The notes: generated by a model from the letters alone, not told the origin. A stretch of DNA of 64,000 bases from Nocardiopsis mwathae (GCF_014201195.1 NZ_JACHDS010000001.1:3348001-3412000), one strand, 5' to 3'. Positions 26,225-35,617 are shown, counted from the stretch's first letter. A program made the numbers and translations.

Positions 26225-27640
26225 ATGCCGCAGGTTCCGCGGGTCGTGATCGCGGCCCCGGCGTCGGGGAGCGGGAAGACCACGGTCGCCACCGGGCTCA
26301 TGGCCGCGCTCGCGGCACGGGGCGCGCGCGTGTCCGGACACAAGGTCGGACCGGACTACATCGACCCCGGGTACCACGCGCTCGCCACCGGAAGGCCGCC
26401 GCGCAACCTCGATCCGGTGCTGTGCGGCGAGGACCGGGTCGTTCCACTGTTCCGGCACGGCGCCGCCGGCGCGGACATCGCCGTGGTCGAGGGCGTGATG
26501 GGCCTGTTCGACGGCGCCTCCGAGCCCCGGCACTTCCACGGCCCCGGCGACTTCGCCTCGACCGCGCACGTCGCCGGGCTGCTCGGCGCGCCCGTCGTGC
26601 TGGTCGTGGACGCCGCCCGGACCAGCCGATCCATCGCCGCGCTGGTCCACGGCTTCTGCACGTATGAGACGCGGGTGCGTGTGGGCGGGGTGATCCTCAA
26701 CCGGGTCGGCTCCGACCGGCACGAGGAGCTGCTGCGCGACGCCCTGGAGGACGCGGGGGTGCCGGTCCTGGGCGCGATCCGGCGGCATTCCGCGGTCGAG
26801 ACGCCGTCGCGCCACCTCGGTCTCATCCCCGCCGCCGAGCGCGCGGACGCCGCGCGCGCGGCGGTGGACGCGCTCGGCTCACTGATCGCCGACTCCTGCG
26901 ACCTGGACGCGATCGTCGCGCTGGCGCGCGGCGCCGCCCCGCTGCCGGGACCCCCCTGGAGCCCCGATGCTGAGCTGGCGGCGCCGCCGGGCGCCGAGCC
27001 GCGGGCGCCCTCCGTCCCGGCACGCGTCGCGGTCGCCGGCGGCCCCGCCTTCACCTTCTCCTACACCGAGCAGACCGAACTGCTGCGGGCCGGCGGCGCC
27101 GAGGTGGTCGCCTTCGACCCGTTGCGCGACGAGAAGCTCCCCGCCGACACCGCCGGCCTCGTCATCGGCGGCGGGTTTCCCGAGATGCACGCCGCCGAGC
27201 TCTCCCGCAACGCCCCGCTGCGCGCCGCCGTCGCCGACCTCGCCGACCGCGGCGCCCCGATGGCCGCCGAGTGCGCGGGACTGCTCTACCTCGCGCGCGA
27301 ACTGGACGGCGCCCCGATGTGCGGTGTCATCCCGGCCTCGGCACGGATGACGGAGCGCCTGACCCTCGGCTACCGCGCCGCCGTCGCGGTACGCGACTCC
27401 GTTCTGGCCGGCGCCGGTACTCGGGTGCACGGCCACGAGTTCCACCGCACCGAGCTGACTCCGTCCCGCGGCACCGACCCCGCCTGGCAGTGGCGATCCG
27501 GTGGCGGCGAGGGGTTCGCGAGTGCCACCCTGAACGCCTCCTACCTCCATGTGCACTGGGCCGGCGCCCCCGCCCTGGCCGCCCGTTTCCTCGGGTCGGT
27601 ACGCGGATTCGCCGAGACGAAGGGCAGGTCCGACCGATGA
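26225..27640 (+). CDS. cobB: Cobyrinate a,c-diamide synthase
   Basis: The 471-residue amidotransferase uses glutamine and ATP to amidate cobyrinate or hydrogenobyrinate at positions a and c. It has a dethiobiotin-synthetase-like ATP domain (P-loop APASGSGKTTVATGL, then HKVGPDYIDPGYH and VVEGVMGLFDG) and a class I glutaminase domain (about 260-465). The triad Cys is in MAAECAGLLYLARELDG; the catalytic His is in YLHVHWAG. The start is ATG 26225. The stop overlaps the start of the GNAT gene (ATGA). Confidence 0.94.
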   Translation: MPQVPRVVIAAPASGSGKTTVATGLMAALAARGARVSGHKVGPDYIDPGYHALATGRPPRNLDPVLCGEDRVVPLFRHGAAGADIAVVEGVMGLFDGASEPRHFHGPGDFASTAHVAGLLGAPVVLVVDAARTSRSIAALVHGFCTYETRVRVGGVILNRVGSDRHEELLRDALEDAGVPVLGAIRRHSAVETPSRHLGLIPAAERADAARAAVDALGSLIADSCDLDAIVALARGAAPLPGPPWSPDAELAAPPGAEPRAPSVPARVAVAGGPAFTFSYTEQTELLRAGGAEVVAFDPLRDEKLPADTAGLVIGGGFPEMHAAELSRNAPLRAAVADLADRGAPMAAECAGLLYLARELDGAPMCGVIPASARMTERLTLGYRAAVAVRDSVLAGAGTRVHGHEFHRTELTPSRGTDPAWQWRSGGGEGFASATLNASYLHVHWAGAPALAARFLGSVRGFAETKGRSDR

Positions 27641-28233
27641 GCGCCGCCACCGCCTCGACCATGCCGGTCGTCATCCTGAAGACCGAGCGGCTGACCCTGC
27701 GCGCCTTCACCGAGGCCGACATCGACGACGTCTACGCCGCGGTGCGGGATCCCCTGATCCAGACGTGGCTGCCGCTCCCCGAGCCCGGGGTGCCCTACAC
27801 CCGTGCCGACGCCGAGGAGTGGTGCCTGACCGGTGCCCCGGAGTCCCGTGCCGGAGGCGACGGGCAGAACTGGGCTGTCACCGATCGCCGGACGGGCCGC
27901 TTCCTCGGGTCCGTCGGGCTGACGCGCACGATGTGGGTGGTCCGGTCGACCGAGGTCGGGTACTGGACGGCCCCGTGGTCGCGCGGCACGGGCGTCGCCG
28001 CGGAGGCCGTGACCGCGGTCTCCCGCTGGGCGCTGGACCAGGGCCTGGAGCGCGTGGTCCTGCGGGCCGCGACCGCCAACACCGCCTCCCGCCGCGTGGC
28101 GGAGAAGTCGGGATTCGCCTTCGAGGGCATCGAACGCAACGCGATGCTCCTCCACGAGGGCCGTGCCGACCTGGCCCTCTACAGCCTGATCCCGTCCGAC
28201 CTGGGGAAGCCCCCGGAGGACGGAACCCGCTGA
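27637..28233 (+). CDS. GNAT-family N-acetyltransferase
   Basis: The 198-residue protein matches the RimJ/RimL-like acetyltransferases: LKTERLTLRAFTEADIDDVY at the start, GYWTAPWSRGTGVAAEAV at the acetyl-CoA site, and NTASRRVAEKSGFAFEG near the end. Its ATG overlaps the cobB stop by four bases, so the two are coupled, although no direct role in cobalamin synthesis is known. The acceptor could be a protein N-terminus or a small amine. Confidence 0.9.
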   Translation: MSAATASTMPVVILKTERLTLRAFTEADIDDVYAAVRDPLIQTWLPLPEPGVPYTRADAEEWCLTGAPESRAGGDGQNWAVTDRRTGRFLGSVGLTRTMWVVRSTEVGYWTAPWSRGTGVAAEAVTAVSRWALDQGLERVVLRAATANTASRRVAEKSGFAFEGIERNAMLLHEGRADLALYSLIPSDLGKPPEDGTR

Positions 28234-28596
28234 CGCCGCTTGCCTGCCGAGGTCCGGACAGGGTCAGGGTGGTCGGGGTCCACCGGGGCCTTGTCAGCGT
28301 TCCCCTGCACGGTGTCCCGTGGAGACGAGCGGCAGCGACGAGGACGGCAGGAGCCTGGGGCAGGCGGTCGCCGTGCGGGTGAGCGGACGGCCGGGCCAGC
28401 GGCGGGGGCCGACCCCTGCGGCCGGTCCCGGTTCCGTACCAAGGGGCGGCCACGGAGAGGGTGGGAGGAGCGCCCCGATCGGCCCCCGCACCGGACAGCT
28501 CTCCCCCTTCGTTGATCTCGGGGATATCGGGGTGTCGGGGGCGATTTTTACCCCGACATCTCCGAGATCAACGGAATCGGGGGCCGATCGCAGGCA
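28234..28596. other. Intergenic region between GNAT gene and cobO
   Basis: No gene is evident in this convergent gap. Its last part is the long inverted repeat at 28510-28573. Confidence 0.6.
28510..28573. terminator. Long bidirectional hairpin terminator
   Basis: CGTTGATCTCGG and CCGAGATCAACG form a perfect 12-bp outer stem. Inside, TGTCGGGG pairs with CCCCGACA around GCGATTTTTA. It lies between convergent genes and could serve both. Confidence 0.75.
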
Positions 28597-29199
28597 TCAC
28601 CACTCGATGCCGCGCTGCCCCTTCTGGCCCGCGTCCATCGGGTGTTTGACCTTGGTCATCTCGGTGACGAGGTCGGCGGCGTCCAGGATGCGCCGGTCGG
28701 CGTCGCGGCCGGTGATGATGACGTGCTGGTCGCCCGGTCGGTCCCGCAGGGTCGCGACGACGTCGTCCACGTCCACCCACCCCCATTTCATCGGGTAGGT
28801 GAACTCGTCGAGCACGTAGAGCCGGTAGGTCTCGGCGGCCAGATCGCGCTTGATCTGGCTCCAGCCCTCGGCGGCGTCGGCGGCGTGGTCCTCCTCGGTC
28901 CCGGGGCGCTGGATCCAGGACCAGCCCTCGCCCATCTTGTTCCAGGTGACGGTGCCGCCCTCGGAGGTCTCCCCCAGGACGCGCAGCGCCTTCTCCTCGC
29001 CGATCCGCCACTTCGCGGACTTCACGAACTGGAAGACGCCGATGTCCCACCCCTGCGCCCAGCCGCGGGTGGCCAGGCCGAAGGCGGCGGTGGACTTGCC
29101 CTTGCCGGGGCCGGTGTGCACGATCAGCAGCGGCCGGTTGCGCCGCTGGCGGGTGGTCAGCCCGTCGTCGGGGACGTAGGCGGGTTTGCCCTGGGGCAT
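28597..29199 (-). CDS. cobO: Cob(I)yrinic acid a,c-diamide adenosyltransferase
   Basis: The 200-residue CobO/BtuR-type enzyme adenosylates the cobalt of corrinoids. Motifs are the P-loop HTGPGKGKSTAAFGLATRG (about 27-45), FVKSAKWRIGEEKAL, and LYVLDEFTYPMKWGW (about 120-134). The start is ATG 29199. It follows the chelatase gene (gap about 90 bp) on the same strand, downstream of the cobalamin riboswitch. It is thus probably shut down when coenzyme B12 is plentiful. Confidence 0.95.
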   Translation of the reverse strand: MPQGKPAYVPDDGLTTRQRRNRPLLIVHTGPGKGKSTAAFGLATRGWAQGWDIGVFQFVKSAKWRIGEEKALRVLGETSEGGTVTWNKMGEGWSWIQRPGTEEDHAADAAEGWSQIKRDLAAETYRLYVLDEFTYPMKWGWVDVDDVVATLRDRPGDQHVIITGRDADRRILDAADLVTEMTKVKHPMDAGQKGQRGIEW

Positions 29200-29291
29200 C
29201 TGCGGAGTCCTTGTCTGTCGCTGTCGGTCGATCGCTGTCACTGGATGTCGGTCGATGTGGCCGTCTCGTTCGCCCACCGCCGGCCTCCGGC

Positions 29292-31361
29292 TCAGGCCGC
29301 GCTGTTCCGGGTATGCCGGGTGTGCCGGACCAGTCCGCTCAGGGCATCGGCGCCCAGTTCCTCCAGCCGGACCGCGGTCCCGCCCATGGCGGCGGCCAGA
29401 CGGCCGGCCAGCCCCAGCCGGACCGCGCCCGACTCGCAGTCGACGACGACGGTCTCCACCCCTTGGGCGCCGATCCATGCCCCGGCGCGCAGGGCGTCGT
29501 CGAGTGCGCCGTGTGTGGCCCGGCCGTCGGTGACGACGACCAGCAGCGGGCGGCGCCGCGGGTCGCGCAGGCGCTCGATGCGCAGGACGTCGGCCGCGCG
29601 CAGCAGCCCCGCGGCCAGCGGGGTGCGCCCTCCCGTCCGGAGTTCGCGCAGGCGGCGCGCGCCCGCCTCGACCGAGGAGGTGGGCGGCAGGTCGAGTTCG
29701 GCGCCGCGGCCGCGGAACGTCACCAGCCCGACCTTGTCGCGCCGCTGGTAGGCGTCGAGCAGCAGGCTGAGCACCGCGCCCTTCACTGCGCGCATGCGCT
29801 GCCGCGCCGCCATGGAGCCGCTGGCGTCCACGCAGAACAGGACGAGGTTGCCTTCGCGCCCCTCGCGCACGGCCTCTCGCAGGTCGGACCCGTCGAGGAG
29901 CAGCCCGGGGCCGGTGCGGCCGCGCGCCCGCTGGTGCGGGGCGGCCGCCCGCAGTGTCCCGGTCAGGTGCAGCGCGCCGACGCGCTCGCGGGGCGGGCGG
30001 GCGCCCGATGTCCTGCCGTAGGGGGTTTCGGCGCGGGAGCGGCGGCCGGGGGTGCCGTGGCCGATCCCGGCGACGCTGAACAGCCGCGGCCGGTAGGTGT
30101 CCCCCGCCTCGGCGGTGCTGTCGCCGGTGGGGTGTTCCGTTCCCGCAGGGGGATCCGGGGGAGACGAAGGCGGGGCTTCCTCCTGCGGTTCCTGGCGCGG
30201 GGCGTCGTCGGGCGCGGGGGCCTCGGCGCCGTTCCGCTGCCCCCGGTCCACCTCGGCGTCCCCCGGACCGGGGTCGGCGCCGCCGTCGTCGGGACGCCCC
30301 GGGTCCTCGTCCGGGGCGTCCTCACCGGCTTTTGGGTCCGCATCACCCGCCTGGTCGAGCGCATCCTGCAGGCGGTCCTCGTCGAGGTCCGGGGCGTCGA
30401 AGGGGTCGCGGCGGCGCCGGTGCGGCAGGGCCAGGCGGGCGGCGTCGCGGACGTCGTCGGAGGTGACCTCGATGTGGTCGCGCCAGGCGGCCAGGGCCAT
30501 GGCCGCGCGGGCGGTGACGATGTCCGCCCGCAGCCCGTCGACCTCGAACGCCGCGCACACGGCGGTGACCTGGCGCAGCGCGGCGTCGGAGAGGACGACC
30601 CCGGGCAGCCGCTTGCGTGCGGCGCGGATGTGCGCGGCGAGTTCGGCGTCCTCGCCGGAGTATCCGGCGGCGAAGGCTCCGGGGTCGGTCTCGAAGGCGA
30701 GGCGGCGGCGCACCACCTCGGCCCGCTCGGCCGGGTCGCGGGTGGCGGCGACCTCGACCGTGAGGCCGAAGCGGTCCAGCAGCTGCGGGCGCAGCTCGCC
30801 CTCCTCCGGGTTCATGGTGCCGACCAGAAGGAACCGTGCGGCGTGCGCGACCGACACGCCCTCGCGCTCGACGTGCGAGGTACCCATCGCCGCCGCGTCC
30901 AGGAGGAGGTCGACGAGGTGGTCGTGGAGCAGATTGACCTCGTCGACATAGAGGACGCCGCGGTGTGCGGCGGCGAGCAGGCCGGGTTCGAAGGCTTTGA
31001 CACCCTCGGTGAGCGCGCGCTCGATGTCCAAGGAGCCCACCAGGCGGTCCTCACTCGCGCCGACCGGCAGCTCCACGAGGCGTGCGGCGCGCTCGGCGGG
31101 GACGGCGCCGTGGGGGTGGGGCCCGTCGGGGCACCGGGGGTCCGCGGCGGCGGGGTCGCAGGAGAACCGGCAGCCGTCGACGATGTCGAGGTCGGGCAGG
31201 AGCGCGGCGAGGGCGCGCACGACGGTGGATTTCGCGGTGCCCTTCTCACCTCGGACCAGCACACCGCCGACCGCCGGGGAGACGGCGTTGATCAGCAGCG
31301 CCAGTTTCAGGTCGTCCATGCCGACGACCGCGCTGAAGGGGTAGCGAGCCGGAGCGCTCAC
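29292..31361 (-). CDS. Magnesium/cobalt chelatase-type AAA+ and VWA fusion
   Basis: The 689-residue protein fuses a ChlI-like AAA+ domain (about 1-330) with a ChlD-like VWA domain (about 500-689). Walker A is GEKGTAKSTVVRAL near 38-51; Walker B is GVLYVDEVNLLHD. The acidic, proline-rich linker runs from about 335 to 450. The VWA metal site DASGSM lies near residue 510. In actinomycetes such fusions sit beside cobalamin genes and are thought to serve with CobN as cobaltochelatase; magnesium chelatase is less likely because no chlorophyll genes are present. The start GTG/ATG region at 31361 lies just after the riboswitch. Confidence 0.9.
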   Translation of the reverse strand: MSAPARYPFSAVVGMDDLKLALLINAVSPAVGGVLVRGEKGTAKSTVVRALAALLPDLDIVDGCRFSCDPAAADPRCPDGPHPHGAVPAERAARLVELPVGASEDRLVGSLDIERALTEGVKAFEPGLLAAAHRGVLYVDEVNLLHDHLVDLLLDAAAMGTSHVEREGVSVAHAARFLLVGTMNPEEGELRPQLLDRFGLTVEVAATRDPAERAEVVRRRLAFETDPGAFAAGYSGEDAELAAHIRAARKRLPGVVLSDAALRQVTAVCAAFEVDGLRADIVTARAAMALAAWRDHIEVTSDDVRDAARLALPHRRRRDPFDAPDLDEDRLQDALDQAGDADPKAGEDAPDEDPGRPDDGGADPGPGDAEVDRGQRNGAEAPAPDDAPRQEPQEEAPPSSPPDPPAGTEHPTGDSTAEAGDTYRPRLFSVAGIGHGTPGRRSRAETPYGRTSGARPPRERVGALHLTGTLRAAAPHQRARGRTGPGLLLDGSDLREAVREGREGNLVLFCVDASGSMAARQRMRAVKGAVLSLLLDAYQRRDKVGLVTFRGRGAELDLPPTSSVEAGARRLRELRTGGRTPLAAGLLRAADVLRIERLRDPRRRPLLVVVTDGRATHGALDDALRAGAWIGAQGVETVVVDCESGAVRLGLAGRLAAAMGGTAVRLEELGADALSGLVRHTRHTRNSAA

Positions 31362-31402
31362 GCGGGTCAGTCCTTCCTCGGGAGTCCACGCCCATAGGGG
31401 TC

Positions 31403-31585
31403 GGTCGCGGCGCCGTGCAGTCTCCTGGCTCCCAGATCGCCGCGTCCCCGCCGCCTTCCCACCGGTGTCGTCCGGCAGTGGCTACGGTCGCGGGTCCGCT
31501 CCCTGGTCACAGTGGCGGGACCGCCCCGGATTCGCACCGGGTTCCTGCGTGCGGCGGCGGACCCCGGTAGGGCCGCACCGCCGAC
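31403..31585 (-). promoter_or_regulatory. Cobalamin riboswitch
   Basis: On the reverse strand the conserved cobalamin aptamer pieces appear in order: GGTGCGGCCC, CCGGTGCGAATCCGGGGC, GGTCCCGCCACTGTGA, and the B12-box segment GAGCCAGGAGACTGC. It lies just upstream of the chelatase gene and would repress chelatase and cobO when adenosylcobalamin is bound. Confidence 0.95.
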
Positions 31586-31733
31586 GTCGGCACCGCCCAC
31601 CAGAATGGCACACGCCCGCCGGAGGACACTCCCGCGTCGGCTTTTCGGGCCGACCGGCCTATCCGGATGCTGAAACCGGTTCTAGCATGCGGTCCAGGCA
31701 CCCGCTTCCCGCCGAGCGACCGATGGAGCGCAC

Positions 31734-32753
31734 ATGGCCACGGACCTGAAGCTGGGACTCGCGGTGGGGTACTGGGGTGCCCGCCCCGACGACGCCACCG
31801 CGACCGTACGGGCCGCCGAGGCCCTCGGGTACGACTCGGTGTGGACCGCCGAAGCCTACGGATCCGACGCCTTCACCCCGCTGGCCTGGTACGGAGCCCG
31901 GACCGAACGGATCGGCCTGGGCACCGGGATCGTGCAGCTCTCGGCGCGCACCCCGGTCGCCACCGCCATGCACGCGCTCACCCTCGACCACCTGTCCGGT
32001 GGGCGCCTGCGGCTCGGCATCGGGGTGTCCGGCCCGCAGGTGGTGGAGGGCTGGTACGGGCAGCCGTTCCCCCGCCCGCTGCAGCGGACCCGCGAGTACC
32101 TGGACATCATGCGCCGGGTCTGGCGCCGCGAGGCACCGGTCACCGCGCCGGGACCGCACTACCCGCTCCCCTATCCGGGCGGGACCGGGCTGGGCAAGCC
32201 GCTGAAGCCGATCACCCACCCGCTGCGCCCGCACATCCCCGTCTACCTGGGTGCCGAGGGACCGAAGAACGTCGCGCTGGCCGCCGAGATCGCCGACGGC
32301 TGGACCCCCCTCTTCTACCACCCGCGGATCAGCCCCGACGTGTACGCCGACGCGCTCGCCGGCGCCCCCGACGGCTTCGACATCGCCTGCACGGTCGCGG
32401 TGATCCCGCACGAGGACACCGCCGCGGCGCTGCGCGCGGCCAAGGCGCCGATCGCCTTCTACATCGGCGGCATGGGCGCCCGGGATGAGAACTTCCACCT
32501 CAACGTGTTCGTGCGCATGGGCTTCGCCGAGGCAGCCCACCGGGTGCAGGAGCTCTTCCTGGCCGGGCGCCGTGAGGAGGCGGTCGATGCCGTCCCCGAC
32601 GACCTGGCCGACGGCCTCTCCCTGGTCGGCCCGCTTCCGCGCATCGCCGAACGCCTCGGGGCCTGGCGCGACAGCCCCGTCACCACCCTCCTCGCCGCCG
32701 GCGTCCGCGACGAACCCACTCTCCGCGCCTTCCGCGACCTGGTCCTGGGGTGA
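31734..32753 (+). CDS. LLM-class F420-dependent oxidoreductase
   Basis: The 339-residue protein belongs to the luciferase-like TIM-barrel family: KLGLAVGYWGARPDDATATVRAAEALGYDSVWTAEAYG at the start (split here as a family match), GTGIVQLSARTPVATAMHA, and HLSGGRLRLGIGVSGPQVVEGWYG. It probably uses F420 or FMN to reduce or oxidise an unknown substrate. Start ATG 31734 follows GATGGAGCGCAC. It is divergent from the cobalamin riboswitch unit, with which it shares a 370-bp intergenic region mostly occupied by that riboswitch. Confidence 0.9.
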   Translation: MATDLKLGLAVGYWGARPDDATATVRAAEALGYDSVWTAEAYGSDAFTPLAWYGARTERIGLGTGIVQLSARTPVATAMHALTLDHLSGGRLRLGIGVSGPQVVEGWYGQPFPRPLQRTREYLDIMRRVWRREAPVTAPGPHYPLPYPGGTGLGKPLKPITHPLRPHIPVYLGAEGPKNVALAAEIADGWTPLFYHPRISPDVYADALAGAPDGFDIACTVAVIPHEDTAAALRAAKAPIAFYIGGMGARDENFHLNVFVRMGFAEAAHRVQELFLAGRREEAVDAVPDDLADGLSLVGPLPRIAERLGAWRDSPVTTLLAAGVRDEPTLRAFRDLVLG

Positions 32754-32780
32754 CCGAGCCGGGATCGGCCCTCGACGACC

Positions 32781-33050
32781 TCAGTCCCACACGCGGGCCA
32801 GTAGCCATTCGCCGGTGGTGGAGTCGTGGCGGAGTTCGTAGACGCCCGGGGCGCGGTCCGCGCCGGCTTCGACGCGCCAGAACGTGCGCTGGGGCAGGCG
32901 GTCGTGGGCGGCGGGGGTCCAGTCGGTACGCAGGGTGACCCAGTGGTCGATGATCCGTCGGACCGTGTAGATCCGCCCGTCCCAGGTGAAGCGCTGCGGG
33001 CGGCCCTCCCGATCGACCACCGAGATCCGAACACCGTAGACACGTGCCAC
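32781..33050 (-). CDS. DUF6504-type protein, SOS-associated
   Basis: The 89-residue protein contains RPQRFTWDGRIYTVRRIIDHWV followed by a C-terminal YELRHDSTTGEWLLARVWD, the pattern of the DUF6504 family. In actinomycetes this family is often seen beside imuB and dnaE2 of the mutagenic repair cassette. Here it stands alone, but a LexA-box-like site lies about 83 bp upstream, consistent with DNA-damage control. No catalytic motif is visible; it may be a small regulatory or DNA-associated protein. The start is GTG or ATG 33050. Confidence 0.72.
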   Translation of the reverse strand: MARVYGVRISVVDREGRPQRFTWDGRIYTVRRIIDHWVTLRTDWTPAAHDRLPQRTFWRVEAGADRAPGVYELRHDSTTGEWLLARVWD

Positions 33051-33132
33051 CGGGCCACTCCCCTCATCGCGTGCGCGCCCGCGTCCGCGGCGCGCGAAGG
33101 CCGTCGACCCGCGGGGAAGAGCAGGTTCACGT

Positions 33133-33148
33133 TCGAACAGGTGTTCTA
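33133..33148 (-). promoter_or_regulatory. LexA (SOS) box
   Basis: TCGAACAGGTGTTCTA fits the actinobacterial LexA consensus TCGAAC-N4-GTTCGA except near the right end. It lies upstream of the DUF6504-type gene on the reverse strand. Confidence 0.72.
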
Positions 33149-33236
33149 ATCATAGCCGGATGGGCCGCCGCCCGGAAGCGCAAAGTGTGTTCGCGTGTCC
33201 GCAACGTGTTCGGGAATCATGGCGAGACGTACGTGT

Positions 33237-33259
33237 CCGCACGTGCCTGGCACGTGCGG
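33237..33259. promoter_or_regulatory. 23-bp perfect palindrome upstream of kinase gene
   Basis: CCGCACGTGCC and its exact complement flank one T. A related sequence, GTGTCCGCAACGTG, begins near 33195. The pair lies between the divergent DUF6504 and kinase genes and looks like an operator for an unknown regulator. Confidence 0.55.
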
Positions 33260-33373
33260 CATCCCCTGCACCCGGTACGAGGTCACCCGGCGACCGCACC
33301 CGCGCGGTGTCCGGCCGTCGTCGGTACGCTGTGAGGCGCGAACCCCCGTGAGCCACAAAGGAAAACCACAACT

Positions 33374-35617
33374 GTGACGTCGAACGAGCACGAGCGCGCC
33401 AAACCCCTCCGAACCGGCGACCCCCACGAGCTCGGGGACTACCGCATCGTGGGACGACTCGGCCGCGGCGGCATGGGCACCGTCTACCTCGCCAAGGACG
33501 CCTCCGACCGCTTCGTCGCGGTCAAGCTCATCCACCCCGACCTCACCGACGACGAGGACTTCCGCCGCCGCTTCGCCCGCGAGGTCCGGTCCGCACGGCG
33601 GGTCGCGCGCTTCTCCACCGCCGGGGTCATCGACGCGGAACTGGACAGCGACCCGCTCTACATCGTCTCCGAGTACGTCCCGGGCCCCAACCTGTCCGAG
33701 GCGATCAACGCCGAGGGGCCGATGCAGGGCGGAACCCTGGAGAGCCTGGCCATGGGGGTGGCGGCCGCGCTCACCGCGATCCACGGCGCAGGGGTGATCC
33801 ACCGCGACCTCAAGCCCGCCAACGTCCTGCTGTCGAGCGTGGGGCCGAAGGTGATCGACTTCGGCATCGCTCGCGCCATGGACGACGACGGCTCGGTCAC
33901 CCGTTCCAGCCAGCTCATGGGCACCCCCGCCTACCTCGCGCCCGAGCTCGTCATGGGCGGGGAGATCACCCCGGCCTCCGACATCTTCTCCTGGGGCTGT
34001 CTGATCGCCTTCGCCGGAACCGGCACGACCCCCTTCGACGCCCAGAGCGTCCCGGCCGTGCTGCATCTCATCAGCTCGGCGCCGCCGAACCTGGACGGCC
34101 TCGATCCGAGCCTGGACGAGCTGGTGCGCCGGGCGCTCGACAAGGACCCGAAGAACCGGCCCACCGCCCAGCAGCTGCTCAACCGCCTGGTCGGGCAGGA
34201 GAACCCCACCGAGTCCGTCGTGGACCGGACCGTGGAGCGCTCGTGGACTCCGCCGTCCACACCGCGGTCGGACGCCGCAGCGGCGGCGGGCTTGGCGGGG
34301 GCCGCCGCCGGTGCGGCCGCGGGCACGGCGGCGGAATCCGCCCCGACCGCGGCGATGCGCGAGGCCGGTGCGGCCACTCCCACGGACGCGGTGAACCCGG
34401 CCGACCAGACCACCCACGCCATGCCGCCCGAGGCCGACCGGCAGCCCTCCGCCTATCCGTCGGCGCCGCACCCCTCCGCCCAGGACCGGGTCCCCTCCGG
34501 CCCGCAGCAGCCCTCCTACGGCCCGCCGCCGTCCGGAGCACCGGTCACGGGCCCGCCGCCCGGCCCGGCGTTCGGAGCGCCCCCGCCCTACGGCCCGCCC
34601 TCGGGGCCGCAGCAGTCCCCCTACGGCGGCCCGCCGCAGCCGGGCGGGCAGCCGCCGATGGGCGCCGCCCCGCAGCCGGGGGCCTTTCCGTACCCCGGCG
34701 CTCCGTCTCCGCCCTACGGCCAGCCGTCCCACACCCCGATGGCGCCCGGCGGACCCGGTGCGCACGGCGGCCCGGGCCGACCGCCGTCGGGGCCCGACCC
34801 GGCGGCCGCCCCCGCGCCCGGGGGCGGGCGGAAGAAGCTGATGATGATCGGCGGGGGCGTCGGCGCGGTGGTCCTGCTGCTGGCCTCCGGCATCGTCGGG
34901 TCCTACCTGTTGAGCGGCCCGGAGTTCCCGTCGGGGACCAACATCTACACCGACGAGTTCGCCGATCCGAACTCCGGCTGGTCGGCCGATGACTCCGACG
35001 ACCCCTTCGACGCACGCGAACACAACCGCGGTTACACCGACGACGGCCGCTACGCGCTGCGCGCCACCCGCGACGACACGGTCACCCGGGCCGGATCCGC
35101 CTTCGAGGGCGACTACCCCGAGCAGCTCGCCGTCAGCGTCGACACCACGGTGCAGAGCGGTCCCGACTACGGGGAGATGGAGGTGTACTGCTTCTTCAAC
35201 AAGGACGACGAGACCCGCTATTCGGTGACCGTTCGCTTCGACGGCAGCGAGGCCCGGATCCGCCGGGTCGGCGGCGAGTCGGGCATCTCCACACTCGAAC
35301 AGGTCACCGACGGCGTCCCCGGGTATCAGGCCCCTGAGGCCGACCGGGAGGACGAGGACAAGCCGGTCAACACCCTGCAGGTGACCTGCGAGCGCCAGGA
35401 GGAGGAGAGCGGGGGCTCGACCGAGCGGAGCATCGCGGTCGGCCTGTGGGTCAACGGCTCGCACGTGATGAACGCCGTGGACGACAACCCGGTGCAGAAC
35501 GGCGTCGCCGGCCTCGGCGTCACCCGCGAGGGCGGGGGCAGCGGCGGGGATGCCATCGTGTACTTCGACGACTTCAGGATGAGCAAGCTGGACCCCGAAG
35601 GGGACAACGGGGGCTGA
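33374..35617 (+). CDS. Receptor-type Ser/Thr protein kinase (PknB-like)
   Basis: The 747-residue protein has a Hanks-type kinase domain at about 20-275: GRGGMGTVY loop, catalytic Lys in VAVKLIHPDL, HRDLKPANV and DFGIARAM, and the activation segment up to GTPAYLAPE. A long proline-, glycine- and alanine-rich linker follows (about 285-485), then one membrane span (about 490-512; MMIGGGVGAVVLLLASGIVG). The extracellular part of about 220 residues is beta-rich, with NIYTDEFADPNSGWS; it lacks PASTA repeats and resembles a sugar- or ligand-binding sandwich. It would phosphorylate cytoplasmic proteins in response to an external signal. The start is GTG 33374 with AAAGGAAAA upstream. Confidence 0.92.
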   Translation: MTSNEHERAKPLRTGDPHELGDYRIVGRLGRGGMGTVYLAKDASDRFVAVKLIHPDLTDDEDFRRRFAREVRSARRVARFSTAGVIDAELDSDPLYIVSEYVPGPNLSEAINAEGPMQGGTLESLAMGVAAALTAIHGAGVIHRDLKPANVLLSSVGPKVIDFGIARAMDDDGSVTRSSQLMGTPAYLAPELVMGGEITPASDIFSWGCLIAFAGTGTTPFDAQSVPAVLHLISSAPPNLDGLDPSLDELVRRALDKDPKNRPTAQQLLNRLVGQENPTESVVDRTVERSWTPPSTPRSDAAAAAGLAGAAAGAAAGTAAESAPTAAMREAGAATPTDAVNPADQTTHAMPPEADRQPSAYPSAPHPSAQDRVPSGPQQPSYGPPPSGAPVTGPPPGPAFGAPPPYGPPSGPQQSPYGGPPQPGGQPPMGAAPQPGAFPYPGAPSPPYGQPSHTPMAPGGPGAHGGPGRPPSGPDPAAAPAPGGGRKKLMMIGGGVGAVVLLLASGIVGSYLLSGPEFPSGTNIYTDEFADPNSGWSADDSDDPFDAREHNRGYTDDGRYALRATRDDTVTRAGSAFEGDYPEQLAVSVDTTVQSGPDYGEMEVYCFFNKDDETRYSVTVRFDGSEARIRRVGGESGISTLEQVTDGVPGYQAPEADREDEDKPVNTLQVTCERQEEESGGSTERSIAVGLWVNGSHVMNAVDDNPVQNGVAGLGVTREGGGSGGDAIVYFDDFRMSKLDPEGDNGG

